From Micrasema longulum (taxonomy: Eukaryota; Arthropoda; Insecta; Trichoptera; Brachycentridae), in contig JAGVSM010004585.1 of the NCBI GenBank assembly GCA_022494885.1, positions 62,001-126,000 on the forward strand: a stretch of DNA of 64,000 nucleotides. Reading direction: 5' to 3'. The position numbers and the translations under genes were made by a program. Below the pieces are notes generated by a model, which was not told where the DNA came from, made no database searches, and worked only from the letters and a program-made list of their open reading frames with translations. Positions 54,086-64,000 of this stretch are shown in pieces. The stretch's first letter is position 1. Each line of letters begins with the position of its first letter.

Positions 54086-55980
54086 GCAAAACGTTACGGA
54101 TTTGGTTGATTAACATTTTTTTTAAAGATTGGGCTGGTTTTCGAAGCAAGTTACAAAAACAGCGTTTATTATGCAGACAGCAAAATCTTTTTATTCTAGT
54201 TCATAGAATGCTTCTGATGATTCCTTCTTTGTAGTCACAAGCAATATTGAAGCTAAGAATATTTCACCAAATAGTTTAAGGTGAATTTTAAGAAATTCTT
54301 TTCAAATCGTTACCTTCTCTTCAGATTCAATACAAAGCATAGCTACTCCTGAATGTCAGAAACATTCTTGTAATTCTTCCAAAAAACACGATGACTCTTG
54401 TATCAAAAAACATCAAACGATTTCAAATATACTTTGTCTTAGTTGAAGAACACTTACTTTAGAAGTGATCTTGAGGGGCAATGAAATCTGTTGAGATGTT
54501 TATAATGTAATGGTATATGTATTTTTCTAATTATCCCGCAATATGCCCTTACGATCAGCTTAGTTGGTGAAAATCTCTGGATTGAAGCCGTTTCATGTTA
54601 GGTATTAAACATTTACGTACTGAAAATAATAAGAATATACAAAGTGAGACCTTAGAAAAAAAGTAAAATACGAAACATTGACAATTTTTTTTTTATGTGT
54701 CTAAATTAATCAAAAAGGAAACTTTTCTTAATAAATTTTATATTGCATGCATTTATTTACAAATATAAAAGAAAGACAAAATCATAATAACAAAACTCAT
54801 TATTGTTGCAAAATCATTTAAATAGAAAACGACAATTAATATAAAATAAATGATAATTTACAAAACAAGCGTAAATGTGTACAATAAAAAGTGAATAACG
54901 TGTAAACAAAATGACGTTTCAACATTTATTTGTGCTCTAGTTGAAAATTTTAAGTTGTTTTGAAAAATTTATTCCACAAAGAAGAGTTATTTGTAACATT
55001 GTAATATGGAGTTATTAAAACGTGTCGAAATTTCATACAGTTTAAAGCCTCTATATACAAAATATCATTGCAAATTTCTCTCTCGCCTTCTCAATAGGGG
55101 TATCCGTACATAAATATAATGAAATTTCCATACGACCCTTGTTGAAACACATAAACCTGTGTACCTTTATGAATAAAGCCGCAGAACTTGGCCATGAGTG
55201 AAATGAAGATTAAGATTTCTGATAGCTTATTGTCTCAAAAGTTTGTAACAGAATTTCTATTTCAAGTACTGAAATTTACCGAGTAATAAATATTCACATG
55301 CATAGATTATTTTGCACGCATTGTCTTGGAAAATAAGTATTTAAATACGTACACTAAGGTATTTGCGGGTAAGTTAAAAATTTTAAAAATGTTACTTATT
55401 GAAAAATATTAGTAATTAAAAATAACTCAAAAACACACTTTTATAATAAACTAACGGACCCGACAAACGTTGTCTTGCCCGAACGTTGACTTGCGTGCTA
55501 TTAGCTGGTTGAACAAACGTTTTTTTGTAAATAATGACATACGTTATGTAATTTTGCCTTTTTTGAGCTATTTATATATTCGTAATAAGGGTTAGTTTAT
55601 CGTTTTATCTCCTAATGTGATTGGCTAAGAGTCCTTGTTGTACTCAAATCAAAATCGCGAAAAATCACTGTTCTAGTGTTTGTAAACATCAAAAAAATCT
55701 TGTTTAAATACAAAAAATAACATCCATCCATTTTTTCGTAAACTCATTCTCGGCGAATTCAACCCTGGTGATGGATAAAAAAAACATTTACGCTCCTTAA
55801 TTTTTTTGTACTTAATGAAGATTAAAATAAAGATAATCACTTGAGAAGATTTTATGAGCTATAAACCTTCTCGTGGCAAAGATGTATATTTATCTGAAAA
55901 CCGCACGTAAATCGGTCTAGTAATTATTCAGTCCATCAAGGATAACCATTCAAACATTGCCTTATATACACACGATTTCT
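54086..55980. other. No gene seen
   Basis: AT-rich with no recognised frames or repeats. Confidence 0.5.
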
Positions 55981-55982
55981 CA

Positions 55983-56407
55983 GGGCCAGACTGCGAAACT
56001 TCAGAGGAACATTCCTAGTGGTAAGCTTTAAAAAAAATCTTCATAAAATTTTTCCAAAAAGTAATTAAAAAAAAAAAATAATCTCAAAAAGTAGTAAATT
56101 CTTAATTTCTTGGACAAGCTGTCCCTCCACAAACCCCTACCCTTCTCATACTCAGCCACTTCCCATGTCCGCGTCTGGTGCGTATCGCTTTTTTGGTCAA
56201 ATACGTTTTTATCGCAGTTTTTTTTTGCCGGGGAGGGGTAAGGGTTTGCGAAAGGAATGTTAGTCTGAGAAATTAAAGATTTACTCCATTTTGAGACCAT
56301 AAAAATAAAAAATATTTAAAAAAAAAGCCTTTTTGGAAAAAAATTATTGGGATTTTTCAAAAACTTACCGTGAAGAATGTTCCTCTGAAGTTTTGCGGTC
56401 TGGCCCT
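55983..56407. mobile_element. Inverted-repeat DNA element, GGGCCAGAC ends
   Basis: The left end GGGCCAGACTGCGAAACTTC with AGAGGAACATTC is inverted at the right (GAATGTTCCTCTGAAG, TTTTGCGGTCTGGCCC), about 32 bases with two mismatches. Flanking TCA and TAA could be a diverged 3 bp TNA target duplication, as in PIF/Harbinger, whose ends often begin GGG/GGC. This is suggestive only. The interior contains a pyrimidine-rich patch (CCTCCACAAACCCCTACCC) and a 90-codon chance frame, and no transposase. Confidence 0.75.
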
Positions 56408-56409
56408 AA

Positions 56410-57606
56410 AAAACCGTGATTTTAGATAGATTATAGATATTTTGATATTATAGTTGTTAATTATTAATATATACAAACAAAGAAAAAGATACGCCATCAT
56501 AACAGTTATTATTGTGTTTAATTTATAACGTAACACACTAAACACGATATGTTTGGCCATGCAGTTAAATAAAATGACATTTTAATAAAAGATAAATATT
56601 ATCTCCTAATCACAATGTCAACGTTTTGTTAGTAAACGTAAAACTTACTGTAATGTCGAGCAACGTCGAGAATTAAAATTATGTTTAAAACAGAACAACT
56701 AAACTTTTAAATTACTCCATTTAGAAAATAAAAAAACATTATTTAAAATTAAATATGATAGTATTTTACAGCGGGCGTCATGAAGACGACGCGATGGTCC
56801 TTTAATAAAACATCAACTGTCAGATAGAAAATGTCTAGGGAACAAAGAGTTTCTCTTGAAAAATAATAAGTGGGGGAATTATTAAAGTATTTTGCTCCTT
56901 TCCTAATCTGCACATTACTTAGCTGTCAACTTTCATATTATTCCGCGTCATAAAGTATTCAAGATTTCAGAGCAAATTTTCTCGTAGTACCTTCTATGGA
57001 CGTATTTCTGATGATGAAAAAAACTCCCACGGTATAAAAGACTGTCAACTGACGTGATTGTGTGAAAGCTCTACCGGCATGCGTCACTTCAAAAATAAGT
57101 AGTCGTCTTAAAATTATTCTTATTTTGCATTTTTTTTTCATTCTTAAGCATCTCAGATTTACCAAAATTAATTGAACGCATTTATTATTTGTCAGCTTTT
57201 ATATTGTTAAGTGTCGTTGTTAGATGTTTCCGTCTTTTCGCTTGAACTACCTTATTTTGTAAATAACTTTATCATCTGTTTACAAACCCTTTGATCCATA
57301 AATCTATTTTCCAATAAATTATGCGTCTCTAACCAAAATTTCACCTTGATGTTCTTTTCTTGATTATATGTGATAGGTATTAACGTACAATAAAAAACAA
57401 GATTTAAACATTTATCTTAAAATTTTATGTTTATTTATATTTATTTAAATATAAAAATAATTTAGTATTAAAACGTCATACAGAACTATGGACTATTTAA
57501 ACAACAAAGAAGCTTTTTGTTAGTTCAATTATTTGGCACTTACTAGTTTTGTGAATGTACTTATGAATATTTTACTAACGTTAATAATGTATATATTGAT
57601 TTGATT
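56410..57606. other. No gene seen
   Basis: AT-rich with no recognised features. Confidence 0.5.
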
Positions 57607-58262
57607 AAACATTATTATTATTTTATTTTTTTGTCAGTCCAATTCTTCTTCTCTGTCATTTGCTCCTAGCAGAGCAGTCGTGGTCACATTAGCCGGAGGA
57701 AAGCACGTTGTTACGATCCGCCTCCGTCCGTTTCTATGTTCAGTGCTTCTGGAGGCTTTCTGAAGAGGGACGCTATCTGTCACTTAGTCTGTGCACCTAG
57801 TAGGACTTCTTCCACGAGATCAAGTTCCCTCTACTCGTTTTTGTACCATTAATCTATCTGCATATTATCTCTTCGTCTCGTTACGTGGTCGAAGTAACCG
57901 AGAACACGGATTTGTACAGTGAAAGAAAGACGCTGTTCAATATCCTGTTCTCGGATCATAGAGACATTATTTAGTCCTAAGGGCTGTTTATGGTATCCGC
58001 AGCATTCTGTTCCAGCATAACATTTCCAAAGCGCCTTTTTTATTCATTCTCTCTCTCAGGGTCCACGTTTCTGCGGCGTAGAATAATAACATAAGAATTA
58101 GAGTTTGAACCATTTTTATTTTGGTAATTTTGGTGATGCTACGTCGTTGCCAAACTTTTTTTAATTTCTGCATCGTAGAGCTAGCCATGGCATTTCGTCT
58201 CTCTATTTCAATAACGCATTCTCATCTGTTCACTATCATCGAGGCGGACAAGTAACGGTAAT
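57607..58262 (-). pseudogene. RTE-like retrotransposon C-terminal region with tail
   Basis: The minus strand reads a short VRLDDSEQMRM, a frameshift, IEIERRNAMASSTMQKLKKV, WQRRSITKITKIKMVQTLIL, FYAAETWTLRERMNKKGALE and MLCWNRMLRIP. With stops and one shift it continues through a LGYFDHV-like stretch, VEGT-SRGRSPTRCTD and ALLGANDREEELD. This matches 'RxIxxxTKxRLVxxLVFxxxxYGxExWTLxKxxxxxIxAFEMWCWRRMLRIPWTxxRTN...GHxxRR...EGKRPRGRSPxRWTD' of RTE/BovB-like proteins. The 3' tail is AAAATAATAATAATG (57609-57623 on the plus strand). At least five stops make it a pseudogene. Confidence 0.8.
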
Positions 58263-60009
58263 TAACAATATTCTTTGAAAATAAAATTTCAAAACTGAAA
58301 AAAAAGATTTAGTTAGAGCAACTAAAATTAAACGTAGACATATTTAAAAAGTTAATTAGAAATGTGTTATTCTAAAGCTTAAAAAGTTTATTTACCAATT
58401 TTTCTTACAATTAGATGCCATTGAAAAAAAAAGGTTTTTATTAAAATCATTATCGCACAAAGTACATAGTAAAAGTACCAAAAATATTATGACCAATGAA
58501 TGTAATTACCGATGTATAAAGTATCTAGAGTGTCACCTATTTGTTTTATTAATAAAACTTTAGTACCTTAATACGAGTATAAAAAAGTGTATTCATATTA
58601 TGTTATATTTGCGTACAAATAAATTTGTATAGAATTTTCCAGACTATAAAAACCGTAAGTGTCTTGATAGCGAATATCACACTTTGCATTTTTGCGCTCT
58701 TAAAGTGTCAGTCAACTCGATTTAAAATATAAATTTATGTATTTTTATCAAAAAAAAATAAAATTCATTTAAACGACCACAAGAAGAAGGAAGCGGGAAT
58801 TTATTTATCCGGGTAAATATTCTCTTAATTTACTTCTATTTTATGGCCTACAAAAGACTGAGAGTCCCGACCATTAAGAGATTACCATTAAGATGGAAGT
58901 ATTTTTCAAAGAAAGTACACGATCATTAACCCTTATCATCTTTGTTTTTGTATTCAAACATTTTTATAACTAGGAAATTTGCTTTGAATTGCTTATAGAT
59001 AAGGCATCTTGAAGAATTGTATTGTGAGAAAATAGTATATTAAAAAATCACAGAACAGGATGAAACTCAATATATTCCATCTCAGAAAAAAAACACAATT
59101 TATTAATACAAATCAATGGCACTATACTAAAAACTTAAACTTTTAAATTTTTTGTCATTGATGGAATTGTATTGTCATTTATAAAAAAAACTCAAAACAA
59201 CTAGTTTGTAGAAAGTACCTTCAATTTGTCATGTCATAACACATTTTATAAAGTTAATGAAACCCGCGAATTTGCAGTTAATTTTAAATACGCATAAGAA
59301 AACCACAAATTATAAATTTATGAAAGAGCTAAACTGTCGAATTCAGACCGGGAAAAACATTGAATGTTGCAGACTTAATTAGTATCGAGTTGTTCTGCTA
59401 GAATCCAATTAAATTTTACCGCATTTTAAACGTAGAGTCACCAAAATGGCCAAAATTAAACTGATTGCAACCATTAATCCACAATAGAAATTTACCCAGA
59501 AAGATTCTTCGTACATCGCACCCTTAATTGGATTGTTATTCCAATAAATTCACTGTTTGTACGCAATAGAATTTTTTACCTGTTAACTTTAATCAAAGCT
59601 ACCATTGATCCCGTATTTTAATTAAACATTTTATTGCGAATTATTTGCAACATTAAACCCGAAAAACGAATAGTTTTACAAAGCTTTTATTGGCACATTA
59701 CGTGATTCTAATAAAAATTCAAGGTTCCCTACTCAAAACCCTCAGTCTATAAACTAAATTTTGCTTTGTTTAAAGAATGAATAAAGAAATAAGTCATATG
59801 ATTTTTTGTAATTAAAAACAATTTAAATGGTCAGTACTTATCGTATTTTGGATAAAAAATGTAGGTGAAAAGTTAGGTTAGCCGATTTTCTAAATGACAT
59901 AATTAGCAAAAAAAACTATTTATTTTTAATAAAATATAACCGTTACACCACAGTTTTTCCACATGAATAGGTAGAGAATTTATACGGACATAGTTATTAC
60001 TATATTTTA
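58263..60009. other. No gene seen
   Basis: AT-rich with no recognised features. Confidence 0.5.
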
Positions 60010-60283
60010 TTATCATCCCCCTATTTGTACCAAGTGGTGTATATGGCACTGAGTTGAAACTCCAATTGCACAAATATTTTCGAATCTTATCTAATAATAA
60101 TTTTTTAATATTTTATGTCATTCTTAATTCTTTTTTTCTTTGATTGAGTCATAAATCATCTTCGTCACTTGCTTTCATCTACATTTGGACTTGACAAGTA
60201 TATTACTGGGAAATGTTTTTCTTTCGTCTGGTAAACATTTTTTAATTAGAAAGTAAGTGACTACCACTAGATCACAAAAATAA
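60010..60283 (-). repeat. SINE-1, degenerate long copy
   Basis: TTATCATCCCCCTATTTGTA, CCAAGTGGTGTATATGGCAC, CTCCAATTGCACAAATATTT and, at the head end, GTGACTACCACTAGATCAC. The middle is diverged and lacks a clear B box. Confidence 0.5.
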
Positions 60284-61214
60284 AATGATTCTAAGTAGTT
60301 ATAACTAATAATAATTTACTAGGAAACCGAAACATAGTAAAACAGTATTTAGAAGTTAAAAAATGTGAAAATAAAATTTAACAGAACATTTTTTATGCTC
60401 TGGAGATGTAATTTTTTATTGAAAACAACTCTAATCGTCTTTTCATTTGCTCCTTTTTATGTTTGGTTAATAATCACTGCACTGTAATACATAACTGCAC
60501 TTTCGACAGATATTTCTTTTAAATGACATCTAAATGCATAGATTTTACAATTTAGTGTTTTTTTACATTGAAGATAAAAAATTTGCTCACTTTTTGAAAG
60601 ATAAAACTTAGCTTAAAGGCAATGTTTTGTCTCTCTAAAATAATAATAATTTATTTGTGTATTTTCTTGTTATACGTAGTTTACAATACGTAAATTAATG
60701 TTATTTTGAACATCCTTTGTACATCTTAAATCAATAAAATGTTTATTTACAAAAGCATAAGGTTTTATTATTTAATAACCTGTTGATTGGTTAAAATAAA
60801 ATAAATAAATAAAAAGTATATTGTTCTAGTACATCCCTGGAACACGGATCGTGTATGCAATACAAAATTGTTTGTGTAGTGAAAATAAGCATGATTGCAA
60901 TAAAATAATCTCATTACTATGACGGCTAAGCCAATTATCAAATTTGTTATTTTTACTGAAAACAAGTTGAAAAAATACGGCAAATGATTTATTATGTTAG
61001 TAATTATCCAAATTTTGTATTGCATTTAAATTAAATACTTATGATTTCTATCCATACTAAAAATAAACGGCAATCCTGTTCTGGATATTTCATGTAGCTA
61101 GTGATTACAAATAATTTAAGCATATTTATTTTTGGAAAATAATAATTTTATTTGACAGTATTTTGGACAAATATTTATGGACAAATATAAGATAAAGTGA
61201 AAATCGCTTTTGCC
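60284..61214. other. No gene seen
   Basis: AT-rich. An 85-codon chance frame at 60768-61025 (-) and a (TAAA)n-like run near 60795-60812. Confidence 0.45.
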
Positions 61215-61435
61215 TCACTATTTTTAAATCTTTGAGTTCGATTCCTGTCAGGCGGACGTGAAACATTGATTTTAAAGCTTTTTTGGAACTGCAGTATTTC
61301 ATATTTTTTAGACTAGCACCTTAAATGTACAACTGATCACTTTACCTTTATGTAACTGATGATTAAAATATGGCGCATTTGGTTTAACAATGCAGTGACA
61401 TATGTACCACTGTCTACTGAAAGGAACATGGAAAT
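61215..61435 (+). repeat. SINE-1 copy, partial head
   Basis: GAGTTCGATTCCTGTCAGG (B box), TTTCATATTTTTTAGACTAG with CACC, CTGATCACTTTACC, AACAATGCAGTGACATATG and ACTGAAAGGAACATGG. The A-box region is diverged and the ATG tail is absent. Confidence 0.65.
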
Positions 61436-62044
61436 TGATAGATTCTTTTCTGTTGTCATGCTCGTATTTGGCCTTCATAACACTTCATTTTGCCGGATCA
61501 TTAAATAATAATAAATTTGAGGATATAAGGGGTTTTGATCAAACATTATGGTAGGAAATGTATTTTTAAAGTTTTGTTTGCTAAAGTAACAAAATCATAA
61601 TACTGAATCAAAACAGTCATATAACAGTGGAATAACAAAAAGATAATTATGTATTAATTATTATAACAGAGAGCTTGCGTCAACAATCATATTGAAGTTT
61701 TGGAAGCACATCCGTAAATTATTCATGCTAATTATTTGTGATTTAGGGTATTTTTAATAAATGTTAGCAAATATTTGCAAATAACCACAATGTGTAAGGG
61801 TGCGTCATACCGACTTTAGTGTGTCTATCTGTTTTGAAATGTGCATATCTCTTCGTCGAGACATTTATAATTATTTCATAAATACGCAAATAAGTTAGAA
61901 GACGTAAAAAGGTCACATTAGTCCGCCTTTACTTTTCATACAATACAATTTTTATTTTTTTTAAATTAAAACATTATAGGTTAATGGACTTTCGTCATTT
62001 TCTTGTTGCGTTTTTTTTTTTTTAATTTGAAAAATTATTTTATT
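61436..62044. other. No gene seen
   Basis: AT-rich with no recognised features. Confidence 0.5.
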
Positions 62045-62900
62045 ATTTACGGATTATTACATTCATTTTACAAAAATAGTATAAACATTTTTCATTCATA
62101 CTCTGTTGTTCAAAATAATATTTTTTTGAAAAGTTTGTCTGAGTCTTTTGTTGAGTTTTGTCTGGTAGTTTATTGTATAATTTCAGTCCCTGGTTCATAA
62201 GTCTTGATTGACCTTCTCTTGTTTTAGAAAGTTGTATATGGTATTTGTCTGATATTTTCGTATTATGTCCATGTTGACAACAATTTTTTACAAGTTTTTT
62301 GTTCTTCGTCTACAATTACATAAGTGGCTAATTTATGGATAAATTTTCATGATTCTAGTTGAAAGAGTTCAGTTATAATAAATTGCTAAGTTTGTTTAAA
62401 AATTTCTCTAGTTGCAGTTAAATAGGGAAGGTCATATACTAACTTTAATATTTTATTTTGTTGTCTTTGCAGTCTGTTTATGTCATTTTGATATCCTGCT
62501 CCCCATAGTAGTTGCGTATAACATATTTTAGTTTTTACATAGGTTTCATACATTAGAATTTTTTCTATTTTTGTAACAAAGTTTTTGATTTTTAAAAAAA
62601 GACTCGATGATGTCGCCACTTTGCTAATTAAATTAATGATATGAATTGTCCATGTCAGTTGTCTGTCGATTGTTGGTCCTAAGTATTTAACATGTTCAAT
62701 TTCAGTAAGTCGTTCATTATTTATGTAAGCATCTACTTTATGACATTTTTTTCTAGATTCAAAATGGATAATATTGCATTTTTTTTTCATTAAGTGTAAG
62801 TAAGTTTGTGTTTGTCCATTTAGTCAACATAGTTAGGTCTTTGTTAGGTCTTTGTTAGGTCTTTGTTTGTTAATACGTCTCTTTGATTATTATAGATTTA
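62045..62900 (-). pseudogene. Non-LTR retrotransposon RT C-terminal region (family K), copy B
   Basis: On the minus strand the open part 62386-62790 reads CNIIHFESRKKCHKVDAYIN, NERLTEIEHVKYLGPTIDRQ, LTWTIHIINLISKVATSS, YETYVKTKICYTQLLWGAGY and LQRQQNKILKLVYDLPYLTA. After shifts it reads HNTKISDKYHIQLSKTREGQ and LMNQGLKLYNKLPDK. It is the same family as 40.21-41.45 kb, but 5'-truncated just before the YADD site (about 62900). An 11-base unit (GTTAGGTCTTT) is repeated three times at 62832-62866 where copy A has one. The copy is dead but its central frame is better preserved than copy A's. Confidence 0.8.
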
Positions 62901-63735
62901 GTCTTGATCTTTATTTATTTTGACCTTTAGTACTTTTTTGTTTTTGAAATTGACAGAGGCATTATGCATCGTCATTCATAGCTACGGTGCACAACCCTTA
63001 CACCTGTTTTTGCCGATTCATTCCAGCTGTTTTTCACCATTGTTATCTTGCTACAAGTTTATTAGCAAGAAAAACAAGGAAATAGATTTGTGGTGTCACT
63101 TAACTTAGAAGATTTTGCTTAGTCAGTTTATTGACATTAACAAGTATTTAAGGATGTGAAAAAATCTTCTTTGTTTACTGAATCACACTTTGAGAGAGAG
63201 TGTGGAATCGTTGCCCTGGGTCCTTATTCTTCAAGTGCGAGTAATCAAAACTAATGTTTCGTTATAATTTATAAAAATTTTAATAATCTTAATATAATAT
63301 AATGTAATTAAGACTTCTAAAACGTGCGACTAATAAGGAAGGCAAGACCTGATTGAACGCGGAGCCGGCCGCGCCGGTCGCCGCTTGTACTTTATTTACA
63401 CATAAAGATTATTATGTTAGCGCCTATACATTTTTTTGTTAATGCGTAGACATTACAAAGAGTTAATTTTAAAAAAAAAAACATGTATACCATTGAAATA
63501 AAAATTTCTTAAAAAATATTTTTTTTTGCTAAAAAAACGTACCACGTAAAACTTTGTATTAAAATTGTTCTCCGAGGTTTTATTCACACAAAGTATTTTT
63601 TTGATATATTATCCGGGATTAAATATGATAAACGTATATTTTCTTCTAATCTATCAAATTTCGTATGTGTATGTTTGTATGTAAATTTAATGGTTTGAAT
63701 ATGAAAATGGACCACGCGCTAGAATTTTTAATTTT
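62901..63735. other. No gene; one CpG-rich speck
   Basis: AT-rich except 63355-63395 (AACGCGGAGCCGGCCGCGCC, GGTCGCCGCTTG), an isolated CpG-dense stretch. No repeat copies recognised. Confidence 0.45.
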
Positions 63736-63984
63736 GCAACTGGGTTGTCGCCACAGTCGAGTCGTGGTGAAATTCAAACGTCTTCTTTGTCAGAAGTAAA
63801 TAACTCACAAACTTCACTTTGTTTCCAAATACCACCTTTGACATCGTGTAACCTGCAATATTCCGTTACAAAACATCGCTCATGGCTTCTGAATTCATAT
63901 TATTACGCTGAATACGGAAATAGAAAACGAGAATATAATCATAGAATTCAAATCATATTGGAAGCTTCACAAAAGACACCGTGA
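63736..63984 (+). CDS. Coding-like terminal frame, unassigned
   Basis: A frame open up to a TGA at 63982-63984 with varied, protein-like composition (SSLSEVNNSQTSLCFQIPPL, TKHRSWLLNSYYYAEYGNRK and REYNHRIQIILEASQKTP). Upstream, GTTGTCGCCACAG at about 63743-63755 could be a 3' splice acceptor, which would make this a terminal exon, although the pyrimidine tract is weak. No domain is recognised. It may be part of a host gene lying beyond the right edge or of an unknown element, or chance. Confidence 0.25.
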   Translation, partial: ATGLSPQSSRGEIQTSSLSEVNNSQTSLCFQIPPLTSCNLQYSVTKHRSWLLNSYYYAEYGNRKREYNHRIQIILEASQKTP

Positions 63985-64000
63985 TTTCTTTTCGTGAACA

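Noticed and set aside
62832..62866. Telomere-like TTAGG array
   Set aside because: The unit is GTTAGGTCTTT within a dead RT frame, with only three copies; it is not the insect TTAGG repeat.

Overview
The window looks like a gene-poor, transposon-filled stretch of a large, very AT-rich invertebrate genome, most likely an arthropod and probably an insect. The evidence is strong AT bias, no bacterial-style operons, no long host reading frame, tRNA-derived SINEs, several clades of non-LTR retrotransposon relics, and many short inverted-repeat DNA elements. I cannot name the species. No host protein-coding gene can be assigned with confidence. Every reading frame I recognise belongs to a mobile element, and most are broken.

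Non-LTR retrotransposon layout. An L2/CR1-type element with a long open reverse transcriptase (RT) frame (18.0-19.5 kb, minus) is inserted in the 3' part of an older Jockey-type element on the plus strand, whose frame resumes exactly after the insertion (17.94-18.00 and 19.52-19.75 kb). A second, decayed L2 3' end lies at 29.04-29.40 kb. Fragments of RTE-like 'endonuclease-reverse transcriptase' elements are at 15.30-15.64, 23.40-24.01 and 57.61-58.26 kb (all minus). A Jockey-like RT 3' half is at 48.44-49.38 kb (plus), with a two-base slip just after its FADD active site. One family occurs twice on the minus strand: at 40.21-41.45 kb with a detached endonuclease part at 42.19-42.53 kb, and at 62.05-62.90 kb. 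A short C-terminal RT piece with its 3' UTR is at 37.87-38.37 kb.

Short repeats. A tRNA-headed SINE family ending in (ATG)n (SINE-1 here) has about fourteen copies or pieces. Two smaller tRNA-like families (SINE-2, SINE-3) have two or three copies each. A foldback/tandem family (F1 here) occurs about a dozen times, in both orientations and often as head-to-head pairs; the densest cluster is 33.2-34.2 kb. Other terminal-inverted-repeat (TIR) elements are a 443 bp MITE with a 4 bp target duplication inside a SINE-1 copy (8706-9148), a 1.35 kb PIF/Harbinger-like relic with HARBI1-like coding remains (26.79-28.14 kb), a 427 bp GGGCCAGAC-ended element (55.98-56.41 kb), a foldback pair (35.99-36.28 and 53.55-53.82 kb) and a foldback at 25.08-25.43 kb. 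A further interspersed repeat (R3 here) has four copies.

The rest is AT-rich sequence without recognisable genes. A few GC- or CpG-richer islets and two coding-like short frames (21.28-21.53 and 63.74-63.98 kb) are the only candidates for host exons or regulatory DNA, all weakly supported. The most interesting material is the nested insertions and the F1 family. F1 modules appear in cyclic tandem order as well as inverted order, which is unusual for an ordinary MITE. All family and clade names come from reading motifs by eye, without database searches.
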